From Helicobacter sp. (lineage in GTDB: Bacteria > Campylobacterota > Campylobacteria > Campylobacterales > Helicobacteraceae), in assembly GCA_014799985.1 (NCBI GenBank), contig JAAVGZ010000024.1, positions 1 to 15,838 on the forward strand: a stretch of 15,838 bases of DNA. Direction: 5' to 3'. The notes under the pieces are model-generated. The model did no database searches. It was given only the letters and a program-made list of their open reading frames with translations, and was not told the origin of the DNA. This document shows positions 1 to 6,700 of this stretch, piece after piece. Positions within the stretch are counted from its first letter, which is position 1, and the number at the start of each line of letters is the position of its first letter. A program made the translations under genes and the position numbers.

Positions 1-86
1 CGAGAGGCTGCATTATCGGGAGGTGATGGGGGGATAGTTTCTATCGCTACTTGCAAGGATTTGGGGCATAAAAGAATCGAGGTATC

Positions 87-265
87 TGTCGTTGCGAGCG
101 AGAGCGAAGCAATCGAACGTATTAGGTCGCCCGATACGTTTGTTTGGGTCATTGCGAGAGGCTTTAGCCTCGTGGCAATCAACAGGCACAGAATCCCCAA
201 CAGCCTATCTGTCATTGCGAGTATCCATAGCGATTCTGGCTTGTGTCATTGTGGGCGAGACATTG
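87..265. repeat. Dispersed intergenic repeat, four degenerate copies
   Basis: Four copies of a unit beginning (t)gtc(a/g)ttg(c/t)g occur at about 87-115, 148-180, 210-232 and 243-265. The first two end in gcaatc. The second is an imperfect palindrome, with gaggct...agcctc forming a stem around tt. The window itself opens with cgagaggct, which matches the interior of the second copy, so another unit may end at the left edge. Such 'cattgcgag...gcaatc' elements are common as dispersed non-coding repeats in several bacterial groups. Their role here is unknown. Confidence 0.55.
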
Positions 266-545
266 TGTTCCCACGCAAAGCCTACAAGCCCGCATTCATC
301 GTGCTTGCAAAAAGAGCGCACATCGAGTGTGCCAAATTTGAGCCAAAATGCTCCCTATTTTTTGCTATTTCTTAATCAAACCTTTAAAAAGCCAACCTCC
401 GAACCTGAAACGCAATCCCCCAAAAAATTGCCATTTTTCATTTTTGCCAAACTCCCAAATAATCAGCGCTTGCCCAAAAAAGAGACAAAAACGGGCAGGC
501 TTTCTTTTTTGAAGCCAATGTTTCCAAAATCCAAATGCAAAACAG

Positions 546-787
546 AATCACGCGCGCCCAAAGCTGCACAACGCACACAAGCACAAAGCCCAAACAGAGC
601 CACGCGCAAGGCAAAAAGCGGCACAAAATCCCGCGCAAAACCACAACACAAAACATAAAAAAATCCCAAATTCCAAACAGAATCCCGCGCAAAAGCCCCC
701 CAACAACAAAAATTTCTAGCGCCCACAACCACGTAAAATAGGGCAAATAAAAAAACTTTCGATAAAGTTTCAAAATTTCTCGCAAAA
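546..787. repeat. Five degenerate GC-core repeats upstream of promoter
   Basis: A unit close to AATCCCGCGCAAAA recurs at 627-640 and 681-694 (identical), with diverged versions at 546-560, 711-725 and 774-787. The last three share either the GCGCCCA ending or the AATTTCT beginning. Spacing is irregular (about 80, 54, 30 and 63 bases). The minus-strand translation shows them as recurrent ARDS/ARDF/ARNF tetrapeptides. They could be protein-binding repeats, iteron-like sites, or remnants of local duplication. Nothing in the sequence decides between these. Confidence 0.4.
753..770. repeat. A/T-rich perfect inverted repeat
   Basis: AAACTTT and AAAGTTT flank CGAT as a perfect 18-base palindrome, 33 bases upstream of the extended -10 element. 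It is too A/T-rich to be a good intrinsic terminator. Its position suits an operator for the promoter at 803-811, but that is inference. Confidence 0.35.
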
Positions 788-802
788 ACACTTGACACAT
801 TA

Positions 803-811
803 TGCTATAAT
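803..811 (+). promoter_or_regulatory. Extended -10 promoter
   Basis: TGCTATAAT is a perfect extended -10 element (TGn plus TATAAT). Vegetative promoters of Campylobacterota generally rely on the -10 and an upstream A/T-rich periodic tract rather than a -35, and the upstream DNA here is A-rich. The predicted start of transcription is near 818. It would drive the hairpin at 825-864 and the two small plus-strand genes that follow. The TTGACA at 792-797 is only 8 bases from the -10, too close to act as its -35. Confidence 0.65.
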
Positions 812-824
812 CTCGCTACATTTC

Positions 825-864
825 AAGCTATTCAGTGAAGGCTCAAAGGTGGGTGGAATAGCTT
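825..864 (+). ncRNA. Leader hairpin or small RNA candidate
   Basis: Just downstream of the predicted transcription start, AAGCTATTC (825-833) pairs perfectly with GAATAGCTT (856-864) around a 22-base loop, followed by a short T run (to 866). A second small stem, TAACGT/ATGTTA with one G-T pair, lies near 886-903, before the first gene. The structure could be an attenuator or terminator giving a roughly 50-base RNA, or a 5' leader of the gene at 944. It does not match the conserved cores of SRP RNA or tmRNA that I know, so the identity is open. Confidence 0.35.
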
Positions 865-943
865 TTGCTTGTCATTGTTGTAATATAACGTCAGGCTATG
901 TTAAGAATTGTATTCTAATTCAGTGGGGAAAGGCAGTAAAAGA

Positions 944-1459
944 ATGGTAAATGAGACAAAAATTTTAAGCATAATCAAGAGAGACAGAATTACTAAAGTT
1001 TTGGGCTCTTTTGCGCTTTTTCTTACTTTGAATGCTGGAGAATTGAGTATTTCTGAAAGGTCAGTAAATACAACTTTGCAACAAACTACACCCACAGAAA
1101 AGGTTCTGTGTGTGCAGAAAAGCTATGACTATGTGGCGTTATGTAGTAAAATATTAGAACATAATTCCACTCTTTTTTTGATGCTCAATGAGTCTCAAAA
1201 TATAGGGAATTTTAGCAAAAAAGATATTAAAAAGCTTCAAAAAAAGCTCGCTGAAGTTATAGAGGTAGCACAAGAGAGAATCCAAAATGGAAATATTATT
1301 CTTAAGCAATATGATGAGAATGTACTTTATTCCTCGATTGCACTTAAGGAGTTAATCCGTAGTCTTTTAAGTGATAATTCTTGTGGTTATGTCGAGGTAG
1401 AAGATATTGTTGCTTTCGGGCATGGTATTTTTGAAGCGCAAAGAGCTTTTAATGTCTAA
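944..1459 (+). CDS. Hypothetical secreted protein
   Basis: A 171-residue protein that I do not recognise. The N-terminus has a basic stretch (KRDR) followed by a hydrophobic run (VLGSFALFLTLNA), typical of a Sec signal peptide with possible cleavage after the NA near residue 31. The mature part is mostly helical and charged, with a lysine-rich segment (KKDIKKLQKK) and three cysteines. I chose the ATG at 944 because aaagg lies 10 bases upstream; an in-frame TTG at 908 would add 12 residues and hide the signal peptide. It overlaps the next gene by 8 bases, so the two are probably cotranscribed from the promoter at 803-811. Base composition is clearly more A/T-rich than in the large genes to the right, suggesting a separate origin. 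Confidence 0.7.
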   Translation: MVNETKILSIIKRDRITKVLGSFALFLTLNAGELSISERSVNTTLQQTTPTEKVLCVQKSYDYVALCSKILEHNSTLFLMLNESQNIGNFSKKDIKKLQKKLAEVIEVAQERIQNGNIILKQYDENVLYSSIALKELIRSLLSDNSCGYVEVEDIVAFGHGIFEAQRAFNV

Positions 1460-1778
1460 GTCTGAGTATAAGTCTAATTTTGATAAGGGGTATTTTTGGG
1501 GGTGTTTTAATATAATACTACAAGAGCCCAAGCGTAACACCGTAAAATATCTTTGTTGGGCTTTATGTTGTACGATTCTACCAAGATTTAATGATTTTTC
1601 TAGGGATTACAAATATATCCCTCAATTTAAAGACTGCACAAACTTTGAGGAAGTATTAAGTATTGTTTTTGAGATAGAGCCTAATAAAATCAAAGAAGTG
1701 TTAGTGCGATTGAAGCAATTTAAGAATCAAAATCTCACATTTGTTGAATGTATGGCATGTGCAAAGAAAATCAAATAA
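1452..1778 (+). CDS. Hypothetical small protein
   Basis: A 108-residue protein of unknown function. The ATG at 1452 lies inside the end of the preceding gene (8-base overlap), with aagag 6 bases before it, so translation is probably coupled. An upstream in-frame ATG at 1407 lies deep inside the previous gene and is less likely. The protein is mixed basic and aromatic (GYFWGCFN near the start, KYLCWALCCT in the middle) and carries several cysteines, including a CMAC motif close to the C-terminus. It has no signal peptide, and the one hydrophobic stretch is short. Together with the secreted protein before it, it forms a small A/T-rich cassette convergent with the operon at 1819-3529. Confidence 0.65.
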   Translation: MSKSEYKSNFDKGYFWGCFNIILQEPKRNTVKYLCWALCCTILPRFNDFSRDYKYIPQFKDCTNFEEVLSIVFEIEPNKIKEVLVRLKQFKNQNLTFVECMACAKKIK

Positions 1779-1791
1779 ATACAATAACAAA

Positions 1792-1803
1792 ACGTGCGCA
1801 CGT
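1792..1803. terminator. Possible bidirectional terminator
   Basis: A perfect 12-base palindrome, ACGTGCGCACGT, lies between the convergent genes ending at 1778 and 1819. Read on the minus strand it is followed by TTTTGTTATT, and on the plus strand by a weaker CTTTGT. The stem is only about 4 bp with a 4-base loop, so it is weak as an intrinsic terminator. The call rests on position more than strength. Confidence 0.25.
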
Positions 1804-1818
1804 CTTTGTACACAATGC

Positions 1819-2043
1819 CTATATACAACAAATACAAGAAAAAGAAATATGCGAACACATAATCACTCCCGCCCCCTCCGCTTCGTACATCAGGCTCAAC
1901 ATCATCATGCCAAATAGCAAAGGAATGCCCACAGCGGCGAGCAGCGCGCCCACAAAAACAAACGCGACAACAAGCGGCACGGCGACAATCCCAAGCAGAA
2001 CCACAACAACCAAAATAGCCGCAAATGCGAGTTTTTCTCTCAT
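1819..2043 (-). CDS. Small membrane protein
   Basis: A 74-residue protein, hydrophobic from about residue 5 to 53 (runs such as FAAILVVVVLLGIVAVPLVV and GALLAAVGIPLLFGMMM). This is long enough for two transmembrane helices separated by a short turn, followed by a cysteine-rich tail ending CICCI. The start at 2043 is chosen because aaggaaa lies just upstream and the ATG comes one base after the stop of the zinc-ribbon gene, indicating translational coupling. It is the last gene of the five-gene minus-strand operon. I do not recognise a family. It might anchor or partner the zinc-ribbon protein at the membrane, but that is only inferred from coupling. Confidence 0.7.
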   Translation of the reverse strand: MREKLAFAAILVVVVLLGIVAVPLVVAFVFVGALLAAVGIPLLFGMMMLSLMYEAEGAGVIMCSHISFSCICCI

Positions 2044-2044
2044 T

Positions 2045-2266
2045 CTATTTCCTTTTCCAAACGACAATCCTAACTTCAAGATTATAGACACGTTCGCAGT
2101 TTTTGCAAACATATCCATTCGCCTCATTCTCAAAAAAAACTTCGCACATCTGCCCACAATGTGGGCACGTTATCGCGACAATACCAACATAGCCTTGCGT
2201 GTCGCTTGGCTTTTTATACCCACAAATCCGCGCTTTCCAATATTCCAAACTCAAAAATCGCAACAT
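2045..2266 (-). CDS. Zinc-ribbon small protein
   Basis: A 73-residue protein with two CxxC knuckles, CPHC at residues 34-37 and CKNC at 54-57. The spacing is typical of a zinc ribbon binding one structural zinc. The N-terminal 30 residues are basic and aromatic, and the C-terminus ends in KRK. Such single-ribbon proteins often bind nucleic acid or act as subunits of larger assemblies; no enzymatic motif is seen. A strong ribosome binding site (aggggga, 4 bases before the ATG) fixes the start. It begins 21 bases after the acidic-protein gene ends and its own stop is one base before the membrane-protein start, so it is firmly within the operon. Confidence 0.75.
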   Translation of the reverse strand: MLRFLSLEYWKARICGYKKPSDTQGYVGIVAITCPHCGQMCEVFFENEANGYVCKNCERVYNLEVRIVVWKRK

Positions 2267-2287
2267 TTCTCCCCCTTTATCATTAAC

Positions 2288-2470
2288 TTATCCTTCCTGC
2301 CACTTCAGCTCTTGAATCCTTTCTATAATTCCCCGCACTCTATGCAATTGCGAAAAATCTCCCTCGTCAATTGCCTTCATGACGCTATCAAACTCCAACA
2401 AAGCCTCGCGAAGCTCTGGGCTTTCGTCCCCGCGCAGCTCAATCGGCTCAAAATAATCATCTTCACACAT
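2288..2470 (-). CDS. Small acidic protein
   Basis: A 60-residue, strongly acidic protein (about 17 Asp/Glu against 7 Lys/Arg), predicted mostly helical, ending in an amphipathic stretch (RVRGIIERIQELKW). I chose the ATG at 2470 because aaagggga sits just upstream and 10 bases separate it from the stop of the PP-loop gene. Longer in-frame starts (2518, 2581) lie inside the previous gene and lack a ribosome binding site. The family is not recognised. Size and charge would suit an adaptor or antitoxin-like partner, or a DNA mimic, but nothing in the sequence proves any of these. Confidence 0.65.
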   Translation of the reverse strand: MCEDDYFEPIELRGDESPELREALLEFDSVMKAIDEGDFSQLHRVRGIIERIQELKWQEG

Positions 2471-2480
2471 CTCTCCCCTT

Positions 2481-3254
2481 TCACTTGCAAAAACATGTCT
2501 CCGATTCCGCGTAATCATCGCTAAAGAGCGTGTCTTGACGATACCTAAAATCCTCCGCAATCTGCTCAAGTGGCTTGCCAAAAAACCGCGTATTGACGCA
2601 ATCTAGGGCACTCGCACGCGATTCCATTTCGAGCATTTGCGCAAAATATTGCGGGTAGTGTTTATAAAGTTTAAACAAAGAACGCATGCTTTGTTTGGGG
2701 CAAAGGTAGCAGCCCGTGCGCGTGAAATGGCGATATAGCGGATTTGCGATTCCGCGTGCTTTCAGAAACTCCTCGCACTCGCGCTCATTCCAATGCCACT
2801 CGCTCAAAGGGTAGCGCGCGATTGCATAATCGAGATTGCTCACGCGTCCACGCTGCACTTCAGCGTGCGTGTAGCCAATCAGCACGGTATTTCTAAATTT
2901 TTGCTGACTTTTTGAGAGCACAAAGCGCTTGCTCGGATATATCTTTGTTTCCCGCGTGCAATAATCGTTTCCGAGTCGTCTCGGAAGTCCCCGAAACTGC
3001 CCCGCACGCTCACCGCGCGTGATTCTTTGCCCAAAAGCCCAACGCTCTATCTCGCCGCGCGAATCCAGCCGCGTAATGTTCATTCCATAATTTTTATATA
3101 AAAAATTGTCTAGCTTATCGATGTAATCATACATCTCTGCAAACTCGAATCCCGTATCGCAAAAAATCACATAGTCAAGCTTCTCGCCGCTTTCGAGCCA
3201 CTTCACGACCATTGCGCTCGAATCGCGCCCCCCGCTTAGGTTTGCGAATGTCAT
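2481..3254 (-). CDS. PAPS-reductase-like PP-loop protein
   Basis: A 257-residue adenine-nucleotide alpha-hydrolase of the phosphoadenosine phosphosulfate reductase superfamily, of the kind carried by phages and mobile elements. The PP-loop is SGGRDSS at residues 7-13, followed by the family's FCDTGFEF at 31-38. The NDYCTRETKIYP motif (96-107) matches the 'CTRxxKIxP' signature, and C182-x-x-C185 with further cysteines at 160, 254 and 256 could bind zinc or an iron-sulfur centre. True sulfate assimilation is unlikely: no other sulfur genes are nearby. Activation of a substrate with ATP, for nucleic-acid modification such as thiolation, is a reasonable inference. DndC is a distant relative, but no dndB, dndD or dndE lies alongside. 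The start ATG overlaps the stop of the HTH gene (ATGA), so the two are translationally coupled. Confidence 0.85.
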   Translation of the reverse strand: MTFANLSGGRDSSAMVVKWLESGEKLDYVIFCDTGFEFAEMYDYIDKLDNFLYKNYGMNITRLDSRGEIERWAFGQRITRGERAGQFRGLPRRLGNDYCTRETKIYPSKRFVLSKSQQKFRNTVLIGYTHAEVQRGRVSNLDYAIARYPLSEWHWNERECEEFLKARGIANPLYRHFTRTGCYLCPKQSMRSLFKLYKHYPQYFAQMLEMESRASALDCVNTRFFGKPLEQIAEDFRYRQDTLFSDDYAESETCFCK

Positions 3255-3529
3255 TGCGACTTCTCAACATCGATAAATGCGGCAATAGAGGGCGAGCATA
3301 AATCCTTGCGCTCATTTGGGCTCAACTCTTTTGACAAAAGAATTGATTTCTTTTTTATCTTATATCCACTCTCAAGCAGCATATAGAGCGATGATTCGGG
3401 GATTATTGTTTGATAAGACGTCCTGCGAGCTACAAGCTTGCCTTTTTTAATGAGATAATGAACCGAGCGCGGGGAAATACCCAGAATGCGCGCAACTTCG
3501 CCAACTACATAATAACCAAGATAAGGCAT
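3251..3529 (-). CDS. Helix-turn-helix (excisionase/MerR-like) protein
   Basis: A 92-residue protein with an N-terminal winged helix-turn-helix of the excisionase/MerR-like (HTH_17) type. VGEVARILGISPRSVHYLI (about residues 9-27) is the helix-turn-helix, followed by a basic wing (KKGKLVARRTSYQ) and a C-terminal extension rich in Lys and Ser. The ATG at 3529 is chosen because aaggag lies 5-6 bases upstream; an in-frame ATG at 3613 would add 28 hydrophobic residues without a ribosome binding site. As first gene of the five-gene minus operon it probably autoregulates that operon. A directionality factor (excisionase) is an alternative, though no integrase is visible. Its stop overlaps the next start by 4 bases. 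Confidence 0.75.
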   Translation of the reverse strand: MPYLGYYVVGEVARILGISPRSVHYLIKKGKLVARRTSYQTIIPESSLYMLLESGYKIKKKSILLSKELSPNERKDLCSPSIAAFIDVEKSQ

Positions 3530-3596
3530 CACGTCTCCTTTTTCTCGCATTCTCCCACATTTCGCAAACGAAAAACAGATGAGCAGGGCAAATTTA

Positions 3597-3612
3597 AGCA
3601 ATACCAAAGCCA
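3597..3612 (-). promoter_or_regulatory. Possible sigma-54 (-24/-12) promoter
   Basis: On the minus strand TGGCTTTGGTATTGCT matches the sigma-54 pattern TGGC-N7-TTGCT, with GG and GC exactly 10 bases apart. It would start transcription near 3585, about 56 bases before the ATG at 3529, in the right direction for the five-gene operon. Sigma-54 is known in Helicobacter from flagellar genes. No enhancer site was sought. A 16-base match can occur by chance. Confidence 0.3.
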
Positions 3613-3634
3613 TAAAGAGATAGAATCCTACACA

Positions 3635-3737
3635 TAAAGCGTCCCGCGGTATGCCTTAACCCAAAACGAGCTAGGGGGCATACGCAGCGAAGAAGCCCTT
3701 GACGTGCTCGATTGCTTGGGTGGAGAGGGGCGCTTTA
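3635..3737. repeat. Nested inverted repeat (structured element)
   Basis: Outer arms TAAAGCGTCCC (3635-3645) and GGGGCGCTTTA (3727-3737) pair with one mismatch. Directly inside the left arm, GCGGTATGCC (3646-3655) pairs with GGCATACGC (3677-3685) with one bulged base, leaving a 41-base arm (3686-3726) that is not clearly paired. The right outer arm contains the stop codon of the giant gene. The layout would fold as a closed stem holding at least one strong hairpin. It could be a terminator or RNA element for the giant gene, a recombination (att) site, or an origin-of-transfer-like repeat. No T run follows, so a simple intrinsic terminator is unlikely. Confidence 0.45.
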
Positions 3738-6700
3738 TTCTTTCATGTATTTTATCTTTATGTCTTTGCTTGTCAAAACTTCCTTAAGCCTGCTACCGCT
3801 TTCATCAAGATAGTATGTCTTAAAATCTATCTTTCCATTTCTATCAATCCCAATCCCAAACAAAGAGATAAGATTTTTTCCCTCATCATAAAATGGCTTA
3901 TAGAAATATGCGCTAACCTCTTTGCCTCTTTGTTTTTCAACAACAAACAAAGGTTCTTTGAATGTGCTAAAAAATCCTCCTTTAATACCCTCTCGGTTTT
4001 TGTTGTATGTATTTCTCGTGAAGTGATTAAAGGCATAGTCGATGTCCACAACCACATCTTGATACGGCGTCTTGATAATCCCTTTATTGCCCTCAATCGA
4101 ATCAAATAATCCCCTAAATTCCTCGATGTTCTTAAACGGGCTTGTGGGCATTGTCGCCACTTGCTCTTTGCTGATTGCCTCCTCAATCTTTGCTTGCAAT
4201 TCTTTGTTAAACACCTCGCGGCTCTTGCGTTGTAGTTCCGCTTGTGGCTTTAGCAAGTCGCTTTGGTCTATCTTGTGCATTGCCTTTGCGAAAGTTTCTG
4301 GGTCTGCCTTGCACAATGCCGTATACTCATTTTGAATGCCTTGCACGGCTTTTAATGCTTGCTCGTGAAGCTTTGGATTAGATAGAATCTTACTCCCCGC
4401 AGCCCCTGCCAAAAAGCCCAACACAAACTTCTCGGGGCTAAAGCTGATGTTGCCTTGTTCGTCTGTTTCAAGCCCCGCAATGCTGCCCGTGAGTATGCCG
4501 CTGCCGATGTGTGGGTTGGATTGATAGATGTTATTGCTCGAATCAAATGTGCCTCTATTCTCTATCGACTTGATTTGATTGGGATTAAACACATAAATGA
4601 TTTTTCCCTCTCCCACTATCGTTTTTGTGGCAGAATCATAGCCCTTGAGGCTAAGAAAATCGGCTAGGTTATTGAAGTTTAGCTCTCCGTGTATGCCCTT
4701 TTCATTTTTGCGCATTAGTGTATCGGGATATTGCTCAAATCCCTTTCGTATCAAATATTTAATGAGCGGTTCATTTTCAAACTCTGCAATATTTGCCTTC
4801 AAATGCTTTGGCTCATTATTTCGTTTAAAGAGTTGCTCAAACTCTGCCATATTCTCTTTGGTGATGATTGTATCCAAATCGAGGGGCTTTTTGATATGCA
4901 AAAAGACTTCATAGAGTTTTGATTGATTCCTATGCGCTGGTTTTATGTCGTTTTTATGTGTATAAAATGCAATACCATACGCCGAGCCTTGTGTGTCATA
5001 TCCTATGCCTTTCAATAAGCTTCTCCGACTAAACACATCAAATTCAACCTTGCGTCCCGTGTGGAAATTTTCTTGCACAAGGCGATAAAACACTTTTGGC
5101 AATCCCTGCTCGTCTTTGCTGATAGGGTGAGATTCTTTGTGCCATTGCATTAAATCCCTTGCCTTTTGAGGGCTAAACTTGAATGTGTCTTGAATCTGCT
5201 GTGCGAGCGTTTTTGTTGTGTCTTGCGTTGTGTTGCCTTTGCTCATCTCTGCCCTAATTTGCTTTTTCTTGTCTAACAACTCGCGGTGAATCTCGCGCAA
5301 TTTTGGCTTGTCTTCGGGCATTGCCTTGTCAATCCGTTCCCTATTTGTGGCAAGCTCGGATTCCACTTGTTGCAGCTGCTGTTGCAGGCTTTCGTGCGTC
5401 TCCCCACTTTCTAAGCTGCCTTTAATGTTTTGTGGGGTAGAATCGGCTGCATGGGTAGGCGATACATTGTCCGATTCGTCTGTAATCTTGGGCTTCGGTG
5501 AAAGTGAGCCCTTGTTCCCATTGTTTTTCTCAAAAGCAGTGATAATAAAATTAGCTTCCTCGCCCTTAAATTCTCGGCTCAAACCTACGACATAATCTCC
5601 ATATTCCAAACGCGCTCTAACATCATTTTGTATATTGAGCTTGCCTTTTTCTACAATTTCAGCAATGAGATACACGTCAAATTTAGGGTGCTTATTCAAG
5701 ATATGCGCAAGTCCATATCCCTTGTGTTTGCGTGCGTCTGTAACCTCGCCCCATGCGAGTGTAATATCCCCCAACTCCTCGCGATAGAATGCCCCCGCAA
5801 CTTGCCCTTGTTTTTCTCGTAAAAGCTTACGGATTGATTCAGCCCCTAAGCCATAATATTCGGCATAGTTTGTGCCAAATTCTGCAATGGGCTCAATCTT
5901 TAGAAGCTGTTCGAGATTGCGTCTTTCTTCTGGAACATTAAATCTACCCAATTCTTCTTCAGAATGCCATAACGAACGCCTCATAATATCCGCTGTCAAC
6001 GTTTGTGCTTCAACAGCGGTTTTGGAATCAAGGGTTGGGAATCGTATTGCCATTTTCTTGGCTGCGGCTTCTAAGCCAATAAAGTTTGGGTCTTTCAAAC
6101 ATTCTGGGCACTTCTTTTTATATGCCTCTGCTATTTCTTTTATTTTTTCCGATTCCGCTTCTGCATTCTTTGCGGCAGCAGCCGCATTGCCCTCTGCCCC
6201 ATTCTCGAGTGTCTCTATCTCCTCCTTTGTTGCATTCTTTGGCTGTGCGCTCATTTCTTTGATGAGTTTTGCAATCTTGTTGTTGAGTTCTTTCTCTTTT
6301 GCCTCGAGCGTGGCAATCTCTTTGCCCGTTGTGCTTTGCTCAATGCTTTGTAGCTTCTCGCGTGCGCTTTTGAGCTCGGCTTCTTTCTTGGCAATACGTG
6401 TTTCAATCTTTGCCGCGCCGCTTTCGTCTATGAGCTTTTGCGCATAATGCGTGAGATTCTTGGGCGGCTCGCTTTGCTTGAGCAACACAATCTCGTTTCC
6501 ATTGTCCGAGATAGCGCTTAGAGTATAGATTCCTCGTGGTGATTTCTCTAAGAAGACATCATAATTATCGAGCCTAAAGAGCGGCTCTTTGTTGTCGGGG
6601 ACAATCTCGAGATTGCGCAACGATTCTTTCTCGCTTTCGCTCAATTTGCGGATTTTTCGTTGTTTGGCAATCTCTAAATCGTCCTTGAGATTCGCAATCT

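Larger units (their letters stand above)
1..800. other. Gene-poor region with repeats
   Basis: I see no convincing gene here. The plus frame beginning at base 1 is open to 375, and its first 25 or so codons (reading ...LSGGDGGIVSIATCKDLGHKR...) could be the tail of a gene starting upstream, but the rest translates intergenic repeats. Open frames at 92-658 plus and 438-800 minus are low complexity (Lys/Thr/Pro-rich, or Phe/Leu/Cys-rich) and arise from base bias: between about 420 and 740 the plus strand is strongly enriched in A and C. The region is best read as an accessory intergenic spacer, ending in the promoter at 803-811. Confidence 0.6.

Noticed and set aside
92..658. 188-codon plus-strand frame, Lys/Thr/Pro/Gln-rich
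   Set aside because: Its first third translates the intergenic repeats and the rest is compositional bias; no domain and no good start.
792..797. TTGACA as a -35 box
   Set aside because: Only 8 bases separate it from the TATAAT, far below the normal 16-18; the extended -10 explains the promoter without it.
438..800. 120-codon minus-strand frame rich in Phe, Leu, Cys and Trp
   Set aside because: Low-complexity translation of an A/C-biased tract containing repeats; it overlaps a second open frame of the same kind, and there is no ribosome binding site.
3656..3735. Short minus-strand frame MPPSSFWVKAYRG... between the giant gene and the operon
   Set aside because: It stops after 17 codons, has no ribosome binding site and lies within the nested inverted repeat, so it is more likely non-coding.
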